A stretch of DNA of 64,000 nucleotides from positions 372,001 to 436,000 of the forward strand of contig JACKDE010000005.1 in NCBI GenBank assembly GCA_020633675.1. The letters run 5' to 3'. This document shows positions 24,954 through 33,436 of this stretch, one piece after another. The position numbers were made by a program, and so were the translations under genes. Position 1 is the first letter of the stretch. Every line of letters begins with the position of its first letter. The notes under the pieces were generated by a model. That model was given only the letters and a program-made list of their open reading frames with translations. It was not told the DNA's origin and did not search any database. The DNA is from Deferribacteres bacterium (lineage in GTDB: Bacteria; Zhuqueibacterota; Zhuqueibacteria; Zhuqueibacterales; Geothermadaptataceae).

Positions 24954-25790
24954 TTATTGCACCGGATAAAGCGGGATATAGCCAATCTGCTGCACAATTG
25001 CCTGTCCTTCTCTCCCCAACACCCAGTCAATAAACTTTTTCAACTCAGCCGTTGGTTTCTGCGCTGTATACAGGTAAAGATAGCGCGCCAACGGATAGTC
25101 GCCGTTGCGAACATTTTCGCCTGAAGGTTCGACGCCATCGACAAAGGCGTGGAAGACGTTTTGTCCGTAGGCCATGCCACCATAGCCAATCGCATAACGA
25201 TCTTTCGCAACTGCATCGACTACCGCTTCCGTGGTCGACAGTGCGAGCACACCATCGCGGTAGGGTGTGCCCAGCAAAATGTGTTCTTCAAAAAACAGGT
25301 ACGTACCCGAGTTGGGCGTACGGCCAATCACCGAAATTGGCGCATCTTCGCCACCGAGATCACGCCATGAAGAAATTTTGCCGGTAAAAATATCCCGGAT
25401 TTGTTGGCTGGTCAGGTTGCGAACGGGATTTTGCAGATTGAGATAGACGCTCAATGCATCCTTAGCGCACAAAACCGAGATACCCAGCGAGTTTTGCTTT
25501 TCGACCAACTCGCGGATCTCGTCTGCCTGCAGCGGCCTGGAAACCGCAGCGATGTCTACTTTGCCATCAATCAGGGCCGCAATCCCCGTGCGTGAGCCCC
25601 CACCTTCCGTGTATACCGAAACGCCTGGATTGCGCAACATAAAAGCTTCGGCCCAACGCTGCACCAGGTTCAGCATGGTATCCGAGCCTTTTATCCGAAT
25701 GATGTTGGCATCCTGCTGGTTGGCTCTTTTACCAGCCGAGCAGCCAAACAAGAACAGGATCACGAAGGCCAGAAGGCTAAAACGTCGCAT
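24954..25790 (-). CDS. phosphate-binding (PstS-like) lipoprotein
   Basis: The 278-residue protein has a lipobox (LFLFGCSA) and a PstS-type periplasmic binding fold: IRIKGSDTMLNLVQRWAEAF, EGGGSRTGIAALIDGKVDIA and VIGRTPNSGTYLFFEEHIL, with the Ser/Thr/Arg/Asp pattern that grips phosphate. The C-terminus ends at QIGYIPL, as in short PstS proteins. No pstCAB or phoU genes are next to it, so it may serve a distant transporter or a signalling role. It converges on the YfcE-like gene. Confidence 0.9.
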   Translation of the reverse strand: MRRFSLLAFVILFLFGCSAGKRANQQDANIIRIKGSDTMLNLVQRWAEAFMLRNPGVSVYTEGGGSRTGIAALIDGKVDIAAVSRPLQADEIRELVEKQNSLGISVLCAKDALSVYLNLQNPVRNLTSQQIRDIFTGKISSWRDLGGEDAPISVIGRTPNSGTYLFFEEHILLGTPYRDGVLALSTTEAVVDAVAKDRYAIGYGGMAYGQNVFHAFVDGVEPSGENVRNGDYPLARYLYLYTAQKPTAELKKFIDWVLGREGQAIVQQIGYIPLYPVQ

Positions 25791-25851
25791 CGAACCTCGC
25801 TTTGCATTGATTCATATGGATTGCAGTTGAACATTTTGCGTCCAAACCAAT

Positions 25852-27558
25852 TTATCTTTTTTCCGCGATCGATTGCAACCGTGCATTGCTAAAAACGGTG
25901 CCGGGCTTCCATTGGGGCGGCACGAAGGTATTGGCCAAGGTACCGGTGAAGGCAAAGATAAATTGTGCGTGTTGGAGCGTGGCTGCAAAATTGATGTCCT
26001 GATTCAAATCATCAAATGGTGTGTGATAAATTTCGCGTCCCCACATAATGAAGCGGCGCACACCTGCGCCAGACGGTAAGTTGCGGTACTCGTGGCCTTC
26101 CATAATCAAGATTGCAGGGATGCCGGCCTGGGCGAAACTAAACTGATCGGAACGATGAAAAAATTCGATTTCGCGAAAAACCGAAGGGACATTATCGACA
26201 AACAGGTCCAGGGCGGTGGCGACGGTTTGCAAATGCTCTCCCAGTGTCGAGTATTCCGGTCCGACGCTGTTGATGCTGTCAAACGTATCCATAATCGCCA
26301 GGCCGTCAACATTTACTGCAGCGATGGTTTTGTATAGCGGCACCAGCGGCTGATCGCAATAGAACCGTGAGCCCAGCAAACCCTTTTCCTCAGCATCGGC
26401 GAACAAAAATAACATGGATCGGCGCGGTTGCTTCGGCATTGCAGCAAACACGCGCGCCATCTCCAAAACAGCAGCCGCACCGATGGCATTGTCGACAACA
26501 CCATTATAAATGGAGTCGCCCTTTACTGCTGCGCCGACTCCGAGGTGATCGAAATGCGCAGACAAGAGAACAAACTCGTCACGCAGCAGATGATCACTGC
26601 CTTGCACAATGCCGACCACATTGCGCGCAACGAAATCACGCTCTTTGAACTGCCCCCTGAATGTCACTTCGACTGCGAGCGGAAAGCTGCGCATGGCACC
26701 AACACGCTCAAACTCTAACACGCTCTCAAGATCATGCGACGCACCTCGAAAAAGATGCTGTGCCTGCTCGTATCGCAATAGCACGTTTAGATTATCCGCA
26801 ACATTGTACGGCAGTCGCACCTCCTCGAAAGCGAACTGGTCCCTCCAGTAGTCCCAATCGAGATAAATCCGTTCGCGCGGCAGTGGAATCATGATACTTC
26901 CGCGCGCTCCACGTGACAAGGCGATGCGATGCTTCATCACCGGATCAGCATAGCGTGAAGGCTTTTTTCCATCAAAATAATCGGGGTCATCAGAGCCCGG
27001 CTCTCCAGAAAAGAACACAACGACCTTGTTGGTGACGTCAAGATCGTAATAGTCGTTATAATCGTATTCAGGTGCAAAAATACCATAACCAACAAAAACC
27101 ATCTGTATCGGCGTTGGGCTAAACGTTTGTGCCCCGGTATTGTACAGGATATAATCTTGCCAGAGCTGGAGCGGAATGGTCGTATCCCCGGCATGCAGCG
27201 CCAACTCGCTTTCGGGCTGCGGAATGGCGCCATGCAAAGGGATATTTTGAAAATAGGATGAACCGCGATGGGCCGGCTCAATACCATATTTTTTCAGGTG
27301 CAGGGCGAGGTAGCGAATGGCTTTTTCGCTCCCGGGAGTACCGGTAGCGCGCCCCTGCAAAGAATCATGTGCAAGCACATTTAGGTGCTGGCGAATCGAG
27401 TCGATCGAGAGTTGCTGCATGGCCTGCAGCACATCTGCGTCGAGTTTTGGTGCTTGTGCGAGTGCAATCGAATCCCACACCAGCAACACGAATGTGCTCA
27501 GCGCCACCCGCATCACTGCATTATGCCAACCGACCTTCGCAAACCATTGGTTTATCAT
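25852..27558 (-). CDS. exported M28 family metallopeptidase
   Basis: The 568-residue protein begins with a signal peptide; MRVALSTFVLL at residue 16 may be the true start. A protease-associated insert lies at about residues 140-290. The M28 domain has zinc ligands in SAHFDHLG, NGVVDNAIGAA, FADAEEKGLLGS, NVDGLAIMD and REIYHTPFDD. It is shorter than the GCPII-like paralogue at 17012 and lacks the long dimerisation tail. It is probably a periplasmic aminopeptidase. There is no adjoining partner on its strand within 50 bases, so it is likely monocistronic. Confidence 0.92.
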   Translation of the reverse strand: MINQWFAKVGWHNAVMRVALSTFVLLVWDSIALAQAPKLDADVLQAMQQLSIDSIRQHLNVLAHDSLQGRATGTPGSEKAIRYLALHLKKYGIEPAHRGSSYFQNIPLHGAIPQPESELALHAGDTTIPLQLWQDYILYNTGAQTFSPTPIQMVFVGYGIFAPEYDYNDYYDLDVTNKVVVFFSGEPGSDDPDYFDGKKPSRYADPVMKHRIALSRGARGSIMIPLPRERIYLDWDYWRDQFAFEEVRLPYNVADNLNVLLRYEQAQHLFRGASHDLESVLEFERVGAMRSFPLAVEVTFRGQFKERDFVARNVVGIVQGSDHLLRDEFVLLSAHFDHLGVGAAVKGDSIYNGVVDNAIGAAAVLEMARVFAAMPKQPRRSMLFLFADAEEKGLLGSRFYCDQPLVPLYKTIAAVNVDGLAIMDTFDSINSVGPEYSTLGEHLQTVATALDLFVDNVPSVFREIEFFHRSDQFSFAQAGIPAILIMEGHEYRNLPSGAGVRRFIMWGREIYHTPFDDLNQDINFAATLQHAQFIFAFTGTLANTFVPPQWKPGTVFSNARLQSIAEKR

Positions 27559-27617
27559 AACACAAATCTAAACAAACAATTTGTTTATTCAAAGATGGAA
27601 GTCGCGAATCGACAAAG

Positions 27618-28742
27618 CTATACATTCACAGTTGTGATGCAATCGACGCCCCAAAAATCTGCCAATGCTGCTGCATTTTCATCAAAAGCTTTTCGCATCT
27701 TGGCAGTAAACTCCCCAAAAGGATATGCGGAGAAGGTCGCTTTGCGAGCAGCGCGTTTCGCCGACCAGGTTCCCACCACCTCGCCTGCGCATAAAAGCAC
27801 CGGTGCGATCCAACCTCCTGCTCGATATACCCGGTCGAGAAACGGCTGTTCAACAAACTGAGTTTTAGCACAGTGACCCAGTAAAAACGGATCGAAGTGA
27901 GGTAATAAACAGAGGGAACCATCCACAGGCTGGCCTTCAACGATACGAGCCATATCCTGTTTCAGCATGCTCGCCTTACCAAATCCAGTTTGAACTTCTT
28001 GCAGGAAATCGCTATTCGCAGCCCAAATCATGCGGGCTTCGGTGACCTGTATTCCGGACCACCGGCTAAAATCAGCGACAGTTGCGGGAGCATAATTGTG
28101 CAAGTAGCGCTGCACCAGCCAACGCTGCGCCTGGCGAACCGACCCTTGCGGTTGCCGCCGGGGTAACCACTGATCGGTTCGCACGAAAGTCGGCTTGCCA
28201 TCATCATCTGGACCATAACAGATCAAACCATCGATCATCGCCAGACGAAACAATTGAATGGACCAGGCTTTTTCACAGTAGGCTTGAATTGGCTTGCTGG
28301 CCTGCGGCAGAATCGTATGAAAAAGTGCTGCGGCGCTTTTCGGGCCATCTTTCAGCAGCTCGATGATCAATTCATTCAATCGTGCAAGTTGGCCGGAGGT
28401 GATCCCGAACTTCGACATGATTTTTACCAGCGCGTCCGTTCGGCTTTTTCGCAGAGCGCAGATATAGTGTTGGTAGTCCTGCGCTGGCAAAAGATGTAAT
28501 GTTTGCCGCATGGCAGAGGTTTTCACCAAACTGCGGTCACGCCACAGAGCCTGCCCGATCATTGCACGCGATATGCGCGGATTACGTACCCGGATTTGCA
28601 GCTCTGCCGCGGACTGCACTTGTGCCTGAGCGCCGCACATCAGCCGTACTGCATCCAGTAGCGTACTTGCAGCGTCACCGCGCAAGCCGTGCCGCGTTAA
28701 ACGAAAAGCTCGAATACGCTTTTGATCCAGGTTAATCGACAT
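27618..28742 (-). CDS. AlkZ/YcaQ-like winged-helix DNA glycosylase
   Basis: The 374-residue protein matches the HTH_42 (winged-helix DNA-binding domain-containing) family that includes AlkZ and YcaQ. These remove bulky alkylated bases or unhook interstrand crosslinks. Seen here are RAFRLTRHGL at the N-terminus, the Gln-rich catalytic-loop region GAQAQVQSA at about residues 37-45, and the conserved C-terminal core LLPHFDPFLLGH followed by GGWIAPVLLCAGEVVGTW. Length and order fit the family. AlkZ members are often resistance genes for alkylating antibiotics, but no biosynthetic genes are near, so general repair is more likely. Confidence 0.87.
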   Translation of the reverse strand: MSINLDQKRIRAFRLTRHGLRGDAASTLLDAVRLMCGAQAQVQSAAELQIRVRNPRISRAMIGQALWRDRSLVKTSAMRQTLHLLPAQDYQHYICALRKSRTDALVKIMSKFGITSGQLARLNELIIELLKDGPKSAAALFHTILPQASKPIQAYCEKAWSIQLFRLAMIDGLICYGPDDDGKPTFVRTDQWLPRRQPQGSVRQAQRWLVQRYLHNYAPATVADFSRWSGIQVTEARMIWAANSDFLQEVQTGFGKASMLKQDMARIVEGQPVDGSLCLLPHFDPFLLGHCAKTQFVEQPFLDRVYRAGGWIAPVLLCAGEVVGTWSAKRAARKATFSAYPFGEFTAKMRKAFDENAAALADFWGVDCITTVNV

Positions 28743-28890
28743 GATTTTTGCAAGTTAAATCAGGTTGTGATTCGCTGGATTTAGAACAGAATTAGCTGAT
28801 TTTCCCAGCAAGACCGTTGAGGTGAGAAACTAATTATCTGAACTGAAAACAGGGGAAAGCCATGCTGTGTCATTGCAGTGCTGATGCCCA

Positions 28891-29349
28891 TCACTTGCCA
28901 GTGCTGCCAAAACCACCGCTGGCGCGACTGGAAGCCGGCAGCTGTTCGACTGTTTGCCATTCCGCCTGTACGTAGCGCTGAATCACCATCTGCGCAATAC
29001 GCTCACCGCGCTTGACGGCAAAGGTCGCCCTGCCATGATTGATCAAAATCACCCCAACTTCGCCACGGTAGTCCGCATCGATGGTGCCGGGGGTGTTTAA
29101 AACAGTAACGCTGTGCTTGAGCGCCAGGCCGCTGCGCGGTCGAATCTGCGCTTCGTAGCCTTCCGGCAGAGCCATCGCCAGGCCGGTTGGAACGATCACC
29201 GAAGCACCCGGTGCAATCACAATGTCTTCTCTATTTGCGGCGTAGACATCCATTCCGGATGCGTGCGCAGTCATATAGCGCGGCAAGGGCAGGTCGTCGC
29301 TGCCCGGCAGTCGGTGGATGAGAATTTGGATGCGTTGCGGTTGTGCCAT
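28891..29349 (-). CDS. dut: dUTP diphosphatase
   Basis: The 152-residue trimeric dUTPase hydrolyses dUTP to dUMP and pyrophosphate, protecting DNA from uracil and feeding thymidylate synthesis. All five motifs are present: ASGMDVYAA (I), PRSGLALKHSV (II), NTPGTIDADYRGEVGVILI (III), RGERIAQMVIQ (IV) and ASGGFGSTG (V). AGGAAAA precedes ATG 29349. It is followed upstream, on the same strand, by the SPOR lipoprotein gene with only 27 bases between, so the two are probably co-transcribed. Confidence 0.97.
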   Translation of the reverse strand: MAQPQRIQILIHRLPGSDDLPLPRYMTAHASGMDVYAANREDIVIAPGASVIVPTGLAMALPEGYEAQIRPRSGLALKHSVTVLNTPGTIDADYRGEVGVILINHGRATFAVKRGERIAQMVIQRYVQAEWQTVEQLPASSRASGGFGSTGK

Positions 29350-29376
29350 TTTTCCTCATTCGTTTGGCCTTAAGGC

Positions 29377-29850
29377 TCATTTTTCCATTTGATATACAGT
29401 TAAATTATCGATGCCGCGTTCCTGCAGGCGCCCCATCTGCTTGCTGGCTTCATTGTAGTTGCGGAACGGCCCGACCAGCACACCATATTGGCCGACAGAT
29501 GTTTCGTGGATAAAGCAGTTGACCCGGCTGGCGCGCAGAATACGGATATTGTCCTCAGCCTGCTGTTTTGTGCCGAATTGGCCATACAAAATGGCATGCG
29601 GCCCGGTTGGCGCCATTTGTTGCTGCATGACTGGCTCGTTCGCTGGGGGCGGTGGATAGCTGTCTGGTTCCTGCACGGCGTCCTGCTCAGGCTGCTGTGC
29701 CGCTGGTGGCTGGTTTTGTTGTTGCTGTGTTTGAGCCGATGCCTGATTGGCGGGTGCCTGTTTGCTTTGTTTGGGCTTTGAGTCTGGCTTGCACGCAAAA
29801 ACCAGCGCGCCAATGGCCAATGTCAAAATCAGTGTTTTTGCTTTTTCCAT
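29377..29850 (-). CDS. SPOR domain lipoprotein
   Basis: Starting at ATG 29850 (an in-frame start 48 bases upstream is less likely) gives 157 residues. The signal peptide ends in a lipobox (IGALVFACKP). A disordered Gln/Pro-rich linker follows (about 22-75). The C-terminal SPOR domain (about 83-155) shows GPHAILYGQFGTKQQAEDN and YGVLVGPFRNYNEASKQM. SPOR domains bind denuded glycan strands of septal peptidoglycan, so the protein probably acts at division sites or in wall turnover. It is the first gene before dut. Confidence 0.9.
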   Translation of the reverse strand: MEKAKTLILTLAIGALVFACKPDSKPKQSKQAPANQASAQTQQQQNQPPAAQQPEQDAVQEPDSYPPPPANEPVMQQQMAPTGPHAILYGQFGTKQQAEDNIRILRASRVNCFIHETSVGQYGVLVGPFRNYNEASKQMGRLQERGIDNLTVYQMEK

Positions 29851-30270
29851 CGTCCGAAACGTTCCTTTTAAAAATTCGCTCCCCTTTTGCGGAAACAATA
29901 AAATAACGCGAATTCGATATAAGCAAAATATTCGATTCTTCAGCCTGAGACACTATGTTAAAAAGAGCTTGAAGTCGAAGGCGCTTAGAATTTCCTTGTA
30001 CGACAAGCTCAAAATCTTCATAGTTCGACTCCGCTCACCATGAAGAAAACTCTCCATTTAGGCTGAAAATATTTACATCGAACTCACGTTAAAATACATG
30101 CTGCAGCAATGCGCTTCAACACTTTTTGGCGTTTTCAGCAAAATAATTCAGTGAAAGCACCGGCCAAATGACAGCGTTGGGATGAAATTTGTTTATTTCG
30201 CAGGCTCGGATGTTATTTTGCAGTATTTGCAAAAGCGGATCCATTCAAAACAAGCACGGAAGGAGAAAGC
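29851..30270. other. intergenic region between divergent genes
   Basis: About 420 bases carry the divergent promoters of the SPOR lipoprotein and the asparaginase gene. The segment 30020-30043 (GTTCGACTCCGCTCACCATG and flanks) resembles one arm of palindromic repeats I have seen in other FCB genomes, but no second arm or copy is visible here. Nothing else is evident. Confidence 0.35.
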
Positions 30271-31335
30271 ATGAGCGCATCATTTTCACGACGCAAATTT
30301 TTGGGAGCAGCCTCGGGGCTCAGTCTGGGTGCACTGCTGCCTGCAAAATTGGCCTTTCCGGCCATCCATACCAGCAAAACTGCCCGCGGTCCAAAAGGCA
30401 AAGGACCGATGATCGTCTGCAGCCGAGGTGAGCGCTGGGGCCCGAAAGTCACCCAGCCGGGATTTGATATTTTGTCGAAAAGCGGCAAGCTGATGGATGC
30501 CGTCGAAAAAAGCGCCAACGTCACCGAGCTCGATCCCGAAGATATGTCCGTAGGCTATGGCGGTATTCCGAATGAGGAATGCGTGGTACAACTGGATTCT
30601 TCAATCATGTATGGTCCAACCCACAATTGCGGTTCGGTGGCCTCGCTGGAGGGCATCAAAACACCGTGCAGTGTTGCGCGGCTGGTGATGGAACGCACCG
30701 ATCATATCATGCTGGTCGGCCCGGGCGCACAGCGTTTCGCGGTGATGCACGGCTTTCAGATCGAGAATCTACTGACCGACAAAGCCCGGCAAGTATGGCT
30801 GCGCTGGAAAGAGAATGTCAGCGACAAAGACGACTGGCTGGCGCCACAGGAAGGCGTGGAAAAGAATGGCAAGCGCGTGACCGGCACCATCAATGTTTTC
30901 GGCAAAGATGACCAAGCCGACATTGCTGGCATTACCACCACCAGCGGGCTCGGCTTCAAAATCCCCGGACGTGTCGGTGATTCACCCATTATCGGCGCCG
31001 GACTCTATCTCGACAACGAGGTCGGCGCAGCGGGCGCAACTGGCCGCGGCGAGGAAGTGATTCGCACCTGTGGCAGCTTTTTGGTGGTCGAAGAGATGCG
31101 GCGCGGCAAATCACCGGACGAAGCCTGTAAAATCGCTTGCGAACGCATCGTTGCGATCAACAAACGCGCTGGCGTTGAGGTCGATTTCAACGATAAATAT
31201 GTGGCGATGAACAAAGATGGCGAAGTCGGTTGCTACGCGATTATGGGTTCAAAAAAGAATCCGCCCTATGTCTGCTGGATGGACAGTGATGGCTTCCATA
31301 CCCACGCCGGTGGATTCCTGATCGATCAGGGCTAA
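30271..31335 (+). CDS. exported N4-(beta-N-acetylglucosaminyl)-L-asparaginase (Ntn-hydrolase)
   Basis: The 354-residue precursor begins with a twin-arginine signal (FSRRKFLGAASGL), so it is exported folded by the Tat route. The rest is an Ntn-hydrolase of the glycosylasparaginase/isoaspartyl aminopeptidase family. The self-cleavage site is G205-T206 in VTGTINVFG, with Thr206 as the new N-terminal nucleophile. The substrate-binding block FKIPGRVGDSPIIGAGLYLD and the GAAGATGRGEEVIR segment follow. It would split the amide linking sugars to Asn, or related Asn/isoAsp amides, in the periplasm. AAGGAG precedes ATG 30271, and a strong terminator follows the stop. Confidence 0.93.
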   Translation: MSASFSRRKFLGAASGLSLGALLPAKLAFPAIHTSKTARGPKGKGPMIVCSRGERWGPKVTQPGFDILSKSGKLMDAVEKSANVTELDPEDMSVGYGGIPNEECVVQLDSSIMYGPTHNCGSVASLEGIKTPCSVARLVMERTDHIMLVGPGAQRFAVMHGFQIENLLTDKARQVWLRWKENVSDKDDWLAPQEGVEKNGKRVTGTINVFGKDDQADIAGITTTSGLGFKIPGRVGDSPIIGAGLYLDNEVGAAGATGRGEEVIRTCGSFLVVEEMRRGKSPDEACKIACERIVAINKRAGVEVDFNDKYVAMNKDGEVGCYAIMGSKKNPPYVCWMDSDGFHTHAGGFLIDQG

Positions 31336-31341
31336 GAATAA

Positions 31342-31373
31342 AAAAGCCGGCACGTTCATCACGGCCGGCTTTT
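31342..31373 (+). terminator. rho-independent terminator
   Basis: AAAAGCCGGC (31342-31351) pairs perfectly with GCCGGCTTTT (31364-31373) over a 12-base loop, seven bases after the asparaginase stop. A and T runs on the two sides allow it to work for the convergent lipoprotein gene as well. Confidence 0.9.
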
Positions 31374-31395
31374 ATCGTTTGGCTATGTGAACAAG

Positions 31396-31818
31396 CTATT
31401 GTTGGTCGGCGCTTGCTTTCAAATCTGCAGCGATCTGACGCAATTGCTCGGCATCCTGCGGATTGGTCATTGCCGCATCGGCGTTGCTTGCTTGCGTGTT
31501 GCCTTCGATAACCATGGTCATCGGCACGATCGAAGCGATACCGGTAAAGGCGCCGATCAGATAGTCGAGAAATTTGTGCTTGGTGGTAACGCGCACTTCG
31601 GTAAGCTGATATTTTTCGATGATCTCGGCAGAAGTTGGCTCGTTGATCGGCACTGCCCCGAAGAGCACATACCACAAACGAATCTCTTTTTTGAACTCAG
31701 TGTTGTCGGTTTCTGTCAGGACTTTCACATCTGAATCAGATGGGGCAACCATTTTTGCTGAATAGCAGCCAGATAGCATAAGCGTTGCACAGATAAAGCA
31801 AATAACGACACGTCGCAT
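31396..31818 (-). CDS. small lipoprotein, Bor-like layout
   Basis: AAGGAGG before ATG 31818 fixes the start; the product has 140 residues. The lipobox is LMLSGCYS. The mature part has TEFKKEIRLWYVLFGAVPIN, then a strand (LTEVRVTTKHKF) and a hydrophobic Gly-rich segment (LDYLIGAFTGIASIVPMTMV), and finally a charged tail. The order lipid anchor, aromatic strand and hydrophobic GxxxG turn resembles Bor/Iss lipoproteins of phage lambda, but identity is low and the assignment is tentative. It is probably an envelope protein of unknown role. Confidence 0.7.
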   Translation of the reverse strand: MRRVVICFICATLMLSGCYSAKMVAPSDSDVKVLTETDNTEFKKEIRLWYVLFGAVPINEPTSAEIIEKYQLTEVRVTTKHKFLDYLIGAFTGIASIVPMTMVIEGNTQASNADAAMTNPQDAEQLRQIAADLKASADQQ

Positions 31819-32326
31819 AGCGACCTCCTTCGTTTGATCGGTGTATTCTATTTGTGGCAATCATAAGTGTTGGGGCGGGAAATGCCTGTTTAACGCAAAG
31901 AATCGCCAGGTGTTGCATTTCTGCATCGAACGATTGCAGCTTTAGTCAAGCTTGACAATGCTTTGTGGAGATCGATTTCAATATGCACTGAAGTCGCACA
32001 AATCATTTCCATAAAGCGTTTTAACAAAAAAACACACATAAACAAAGATGAAGTACCCATCTCTTTACTGGACTAAACGTGCTGCCGGGCACTTTTTACG
32101 CTTGCTGATGAGCAGGCCGTCTATTTTAGCCACAAATTTGGCAATATACACGAATGATTTTTCCATTTATAATCATGAAAATCCGTAAGATTCGTGGCTA
32201 AATTTTTGAATTACTCTGAAATACTGCCATGTAGTGGAGGGATTCGAAAAAGCAAAACTTCGCAGCTAAAAATAAAATTCGAAATTTTCTAAAATAGGAA
32301 ATCACCCAAAAAGCAGGAGCATTTGG
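31819..32326. other. intergenic region with a palindromic repeat
   Basis: About 500 AT-rich bases lie between the leftward lipoprotein and tryptophan dioxygenase. They hold the inverted-repeat element at 32125-32202. No additional gene is supported. Confidence 0.5.
32125..32202. repeat. palindromic TTTAGCCAC/GTGGCTAAA repeat element
   Basis: TTTAGCCACAAAT (32125-32137) is matched by ATTCGTGGCTAAA (32190-32202), with one mismatch over 13 bases. The 52 bases between contain further CACGAAT-like words. I have the impression that repeats with TAGCCACGAAT arms recur in many environmental bacterial genomes, so this is probably one copy of a dispersed non-coding element. No second copy is present in this window. 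Confidence 0.6.
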
Positions 32327-33436
32327 ATGAAGCAAGACTGCCCGCCCGCCTATTATGCAGAATATCTGATGCTGGACAAATTGCTCAATTGCCAGCACGA
32401 GCGCAGCGCACAATATGGCGAACTGGCTCATGAAGAGATGCTCTTCATTATCGTGCATCAAGCTTATGAGCTGTGGTTCAAGCAAATATTGCATGAACTG
32501 GACACCATTATGGCAGCGTTCCAGCACAAATATGTGGCAGAAAAAACCATCAGCATCGCTGTGTCACGGCTGCAGCGCATCACTGAAATTCAAAAATTGC
32601 TGATCGACCAGGTGCGCGTGCTGGAAACCATGACCGCACTCGATTTTCTCGATTTTCGTGACTATCTGCAACCCGCTTCCGGCTTCCAAAGCTACCAGTT
32701 CCGGCTGATCGAAATCAAGCTCGGCCTGCGTCCAAAAGGCAAAGACCACCAACCACCGAAAGATCTGTCGTACACGCGATTGTCCGAAGTGCATCGCGCC
32801 CTTTTGGTCGAAGCTTACAAACAGCCGTCCATGCTCAACTTGCTGGAAAAATGGCTTGAACGCACACCGTTTTTGCAGTTCGAAGGCTTTGATTTTTGGG
32901 AGAATTATCGCCGTGCGGTTGAAAATATGTTAGCGCAGGATCGCGAGACCATCCAGAAAAATCCGGTGCTCAGCGATGATGTGAAATTGCGCGAACTGAC
33001 GGAAATGGACAAAACTGAGGCCAGCTTTGCCGCGCTGTTCGATGAAAAGCAGCATCAGAAATTGGTGGCGCAGGGCCAGCGCCGCATTTCGCTGAAAGCC
33101 ATGCAAGCTGCACTGCTCATCAGCCTGTATCGCGACGAACCGATCCTGCATCTGCCCTTCCGCCTGATCACGCTGCTGGTAGACATCGACGAACTGTTTA
33201 CCACCTGGCGCCACCGCCACGTGTTGATGGCGCACCGCATGATCGGCTCGAAAATCGGCAGCGGCGGCACCTCCGGCATCGATTATCTCAAAAAAGCCGC
33301 CGACCGCAACAGAGTTTTCACCGATCTGTTCAATATTTCCACCTTCATTATCCCGCGCTCGGATTTGCCGACTTTGCCGGATGATTACCGCAAAAACTTG
33401 GGATTTTATTACTCGGAAGGACCCACCAAAGCATGA
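32327..33436 (+). CDS. tryptophan 2,3-dioxygenase
   Basis: The 369-residue heme enzyme opens the indole ring of L-tryptophan to N-formylkynurenine, the first step of the kynurenine route. Diagnostic segments are YAEYLMLDKLLNCQ, HEEMLFIIVHQAYELWFKQ (substrate pocket) and WRHRHVLMAHRMIGSKIGSG, with the axial heme His in RHRHV. It is longer than the short bacterial enzymes and closer to the eukaryotic length, with an insert in the middle. AGGAG lies seven bases before ATG 32327. Its stop overlaps the SDR gene. Kynurenine formamidase or kynureninase genes are not adjacent. Confidence 0.95.
   Translation: MKQDCPPAYYAEYLMLDKLLNCQHERSAQYGELAHEEMLFIIVHQAYELWFKQILHELDTIMAAFQHKYVAEKTISIAVSRLQRITEIQKLLIDQVRVLETMTALDFLDFRDYLQPASGFQSYQFRLIEIKLGLRPKGKDHQPPKDLSYTRLSEVHRALLVEAYKQPSMLNLLEKWLERTPFLQFEGFDFWENYRRAVENMLAQDRETIQKNPVLSDDVKLRELTEMDKTEASFAALFDEKQHQKLVAQGQRRISLKAMQAALLISLYRDEPILHLPFRLITLLVDIDELFTTWRHRHVLMAHRMIGSKIGSGGTSGIDYLKKAADRNRVFTDLFNISTFIIPRSDLPTLPDDYRKNLGFYYSEGPTKA

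Noticed and set aside
30020..30043. GTTCGACTCCGCTCACC segment, possibly one arm of a palindromic repeat
   Set aside because: Only a single arm is visible and there is no second copy in the window, so a repeat cannot be supported.
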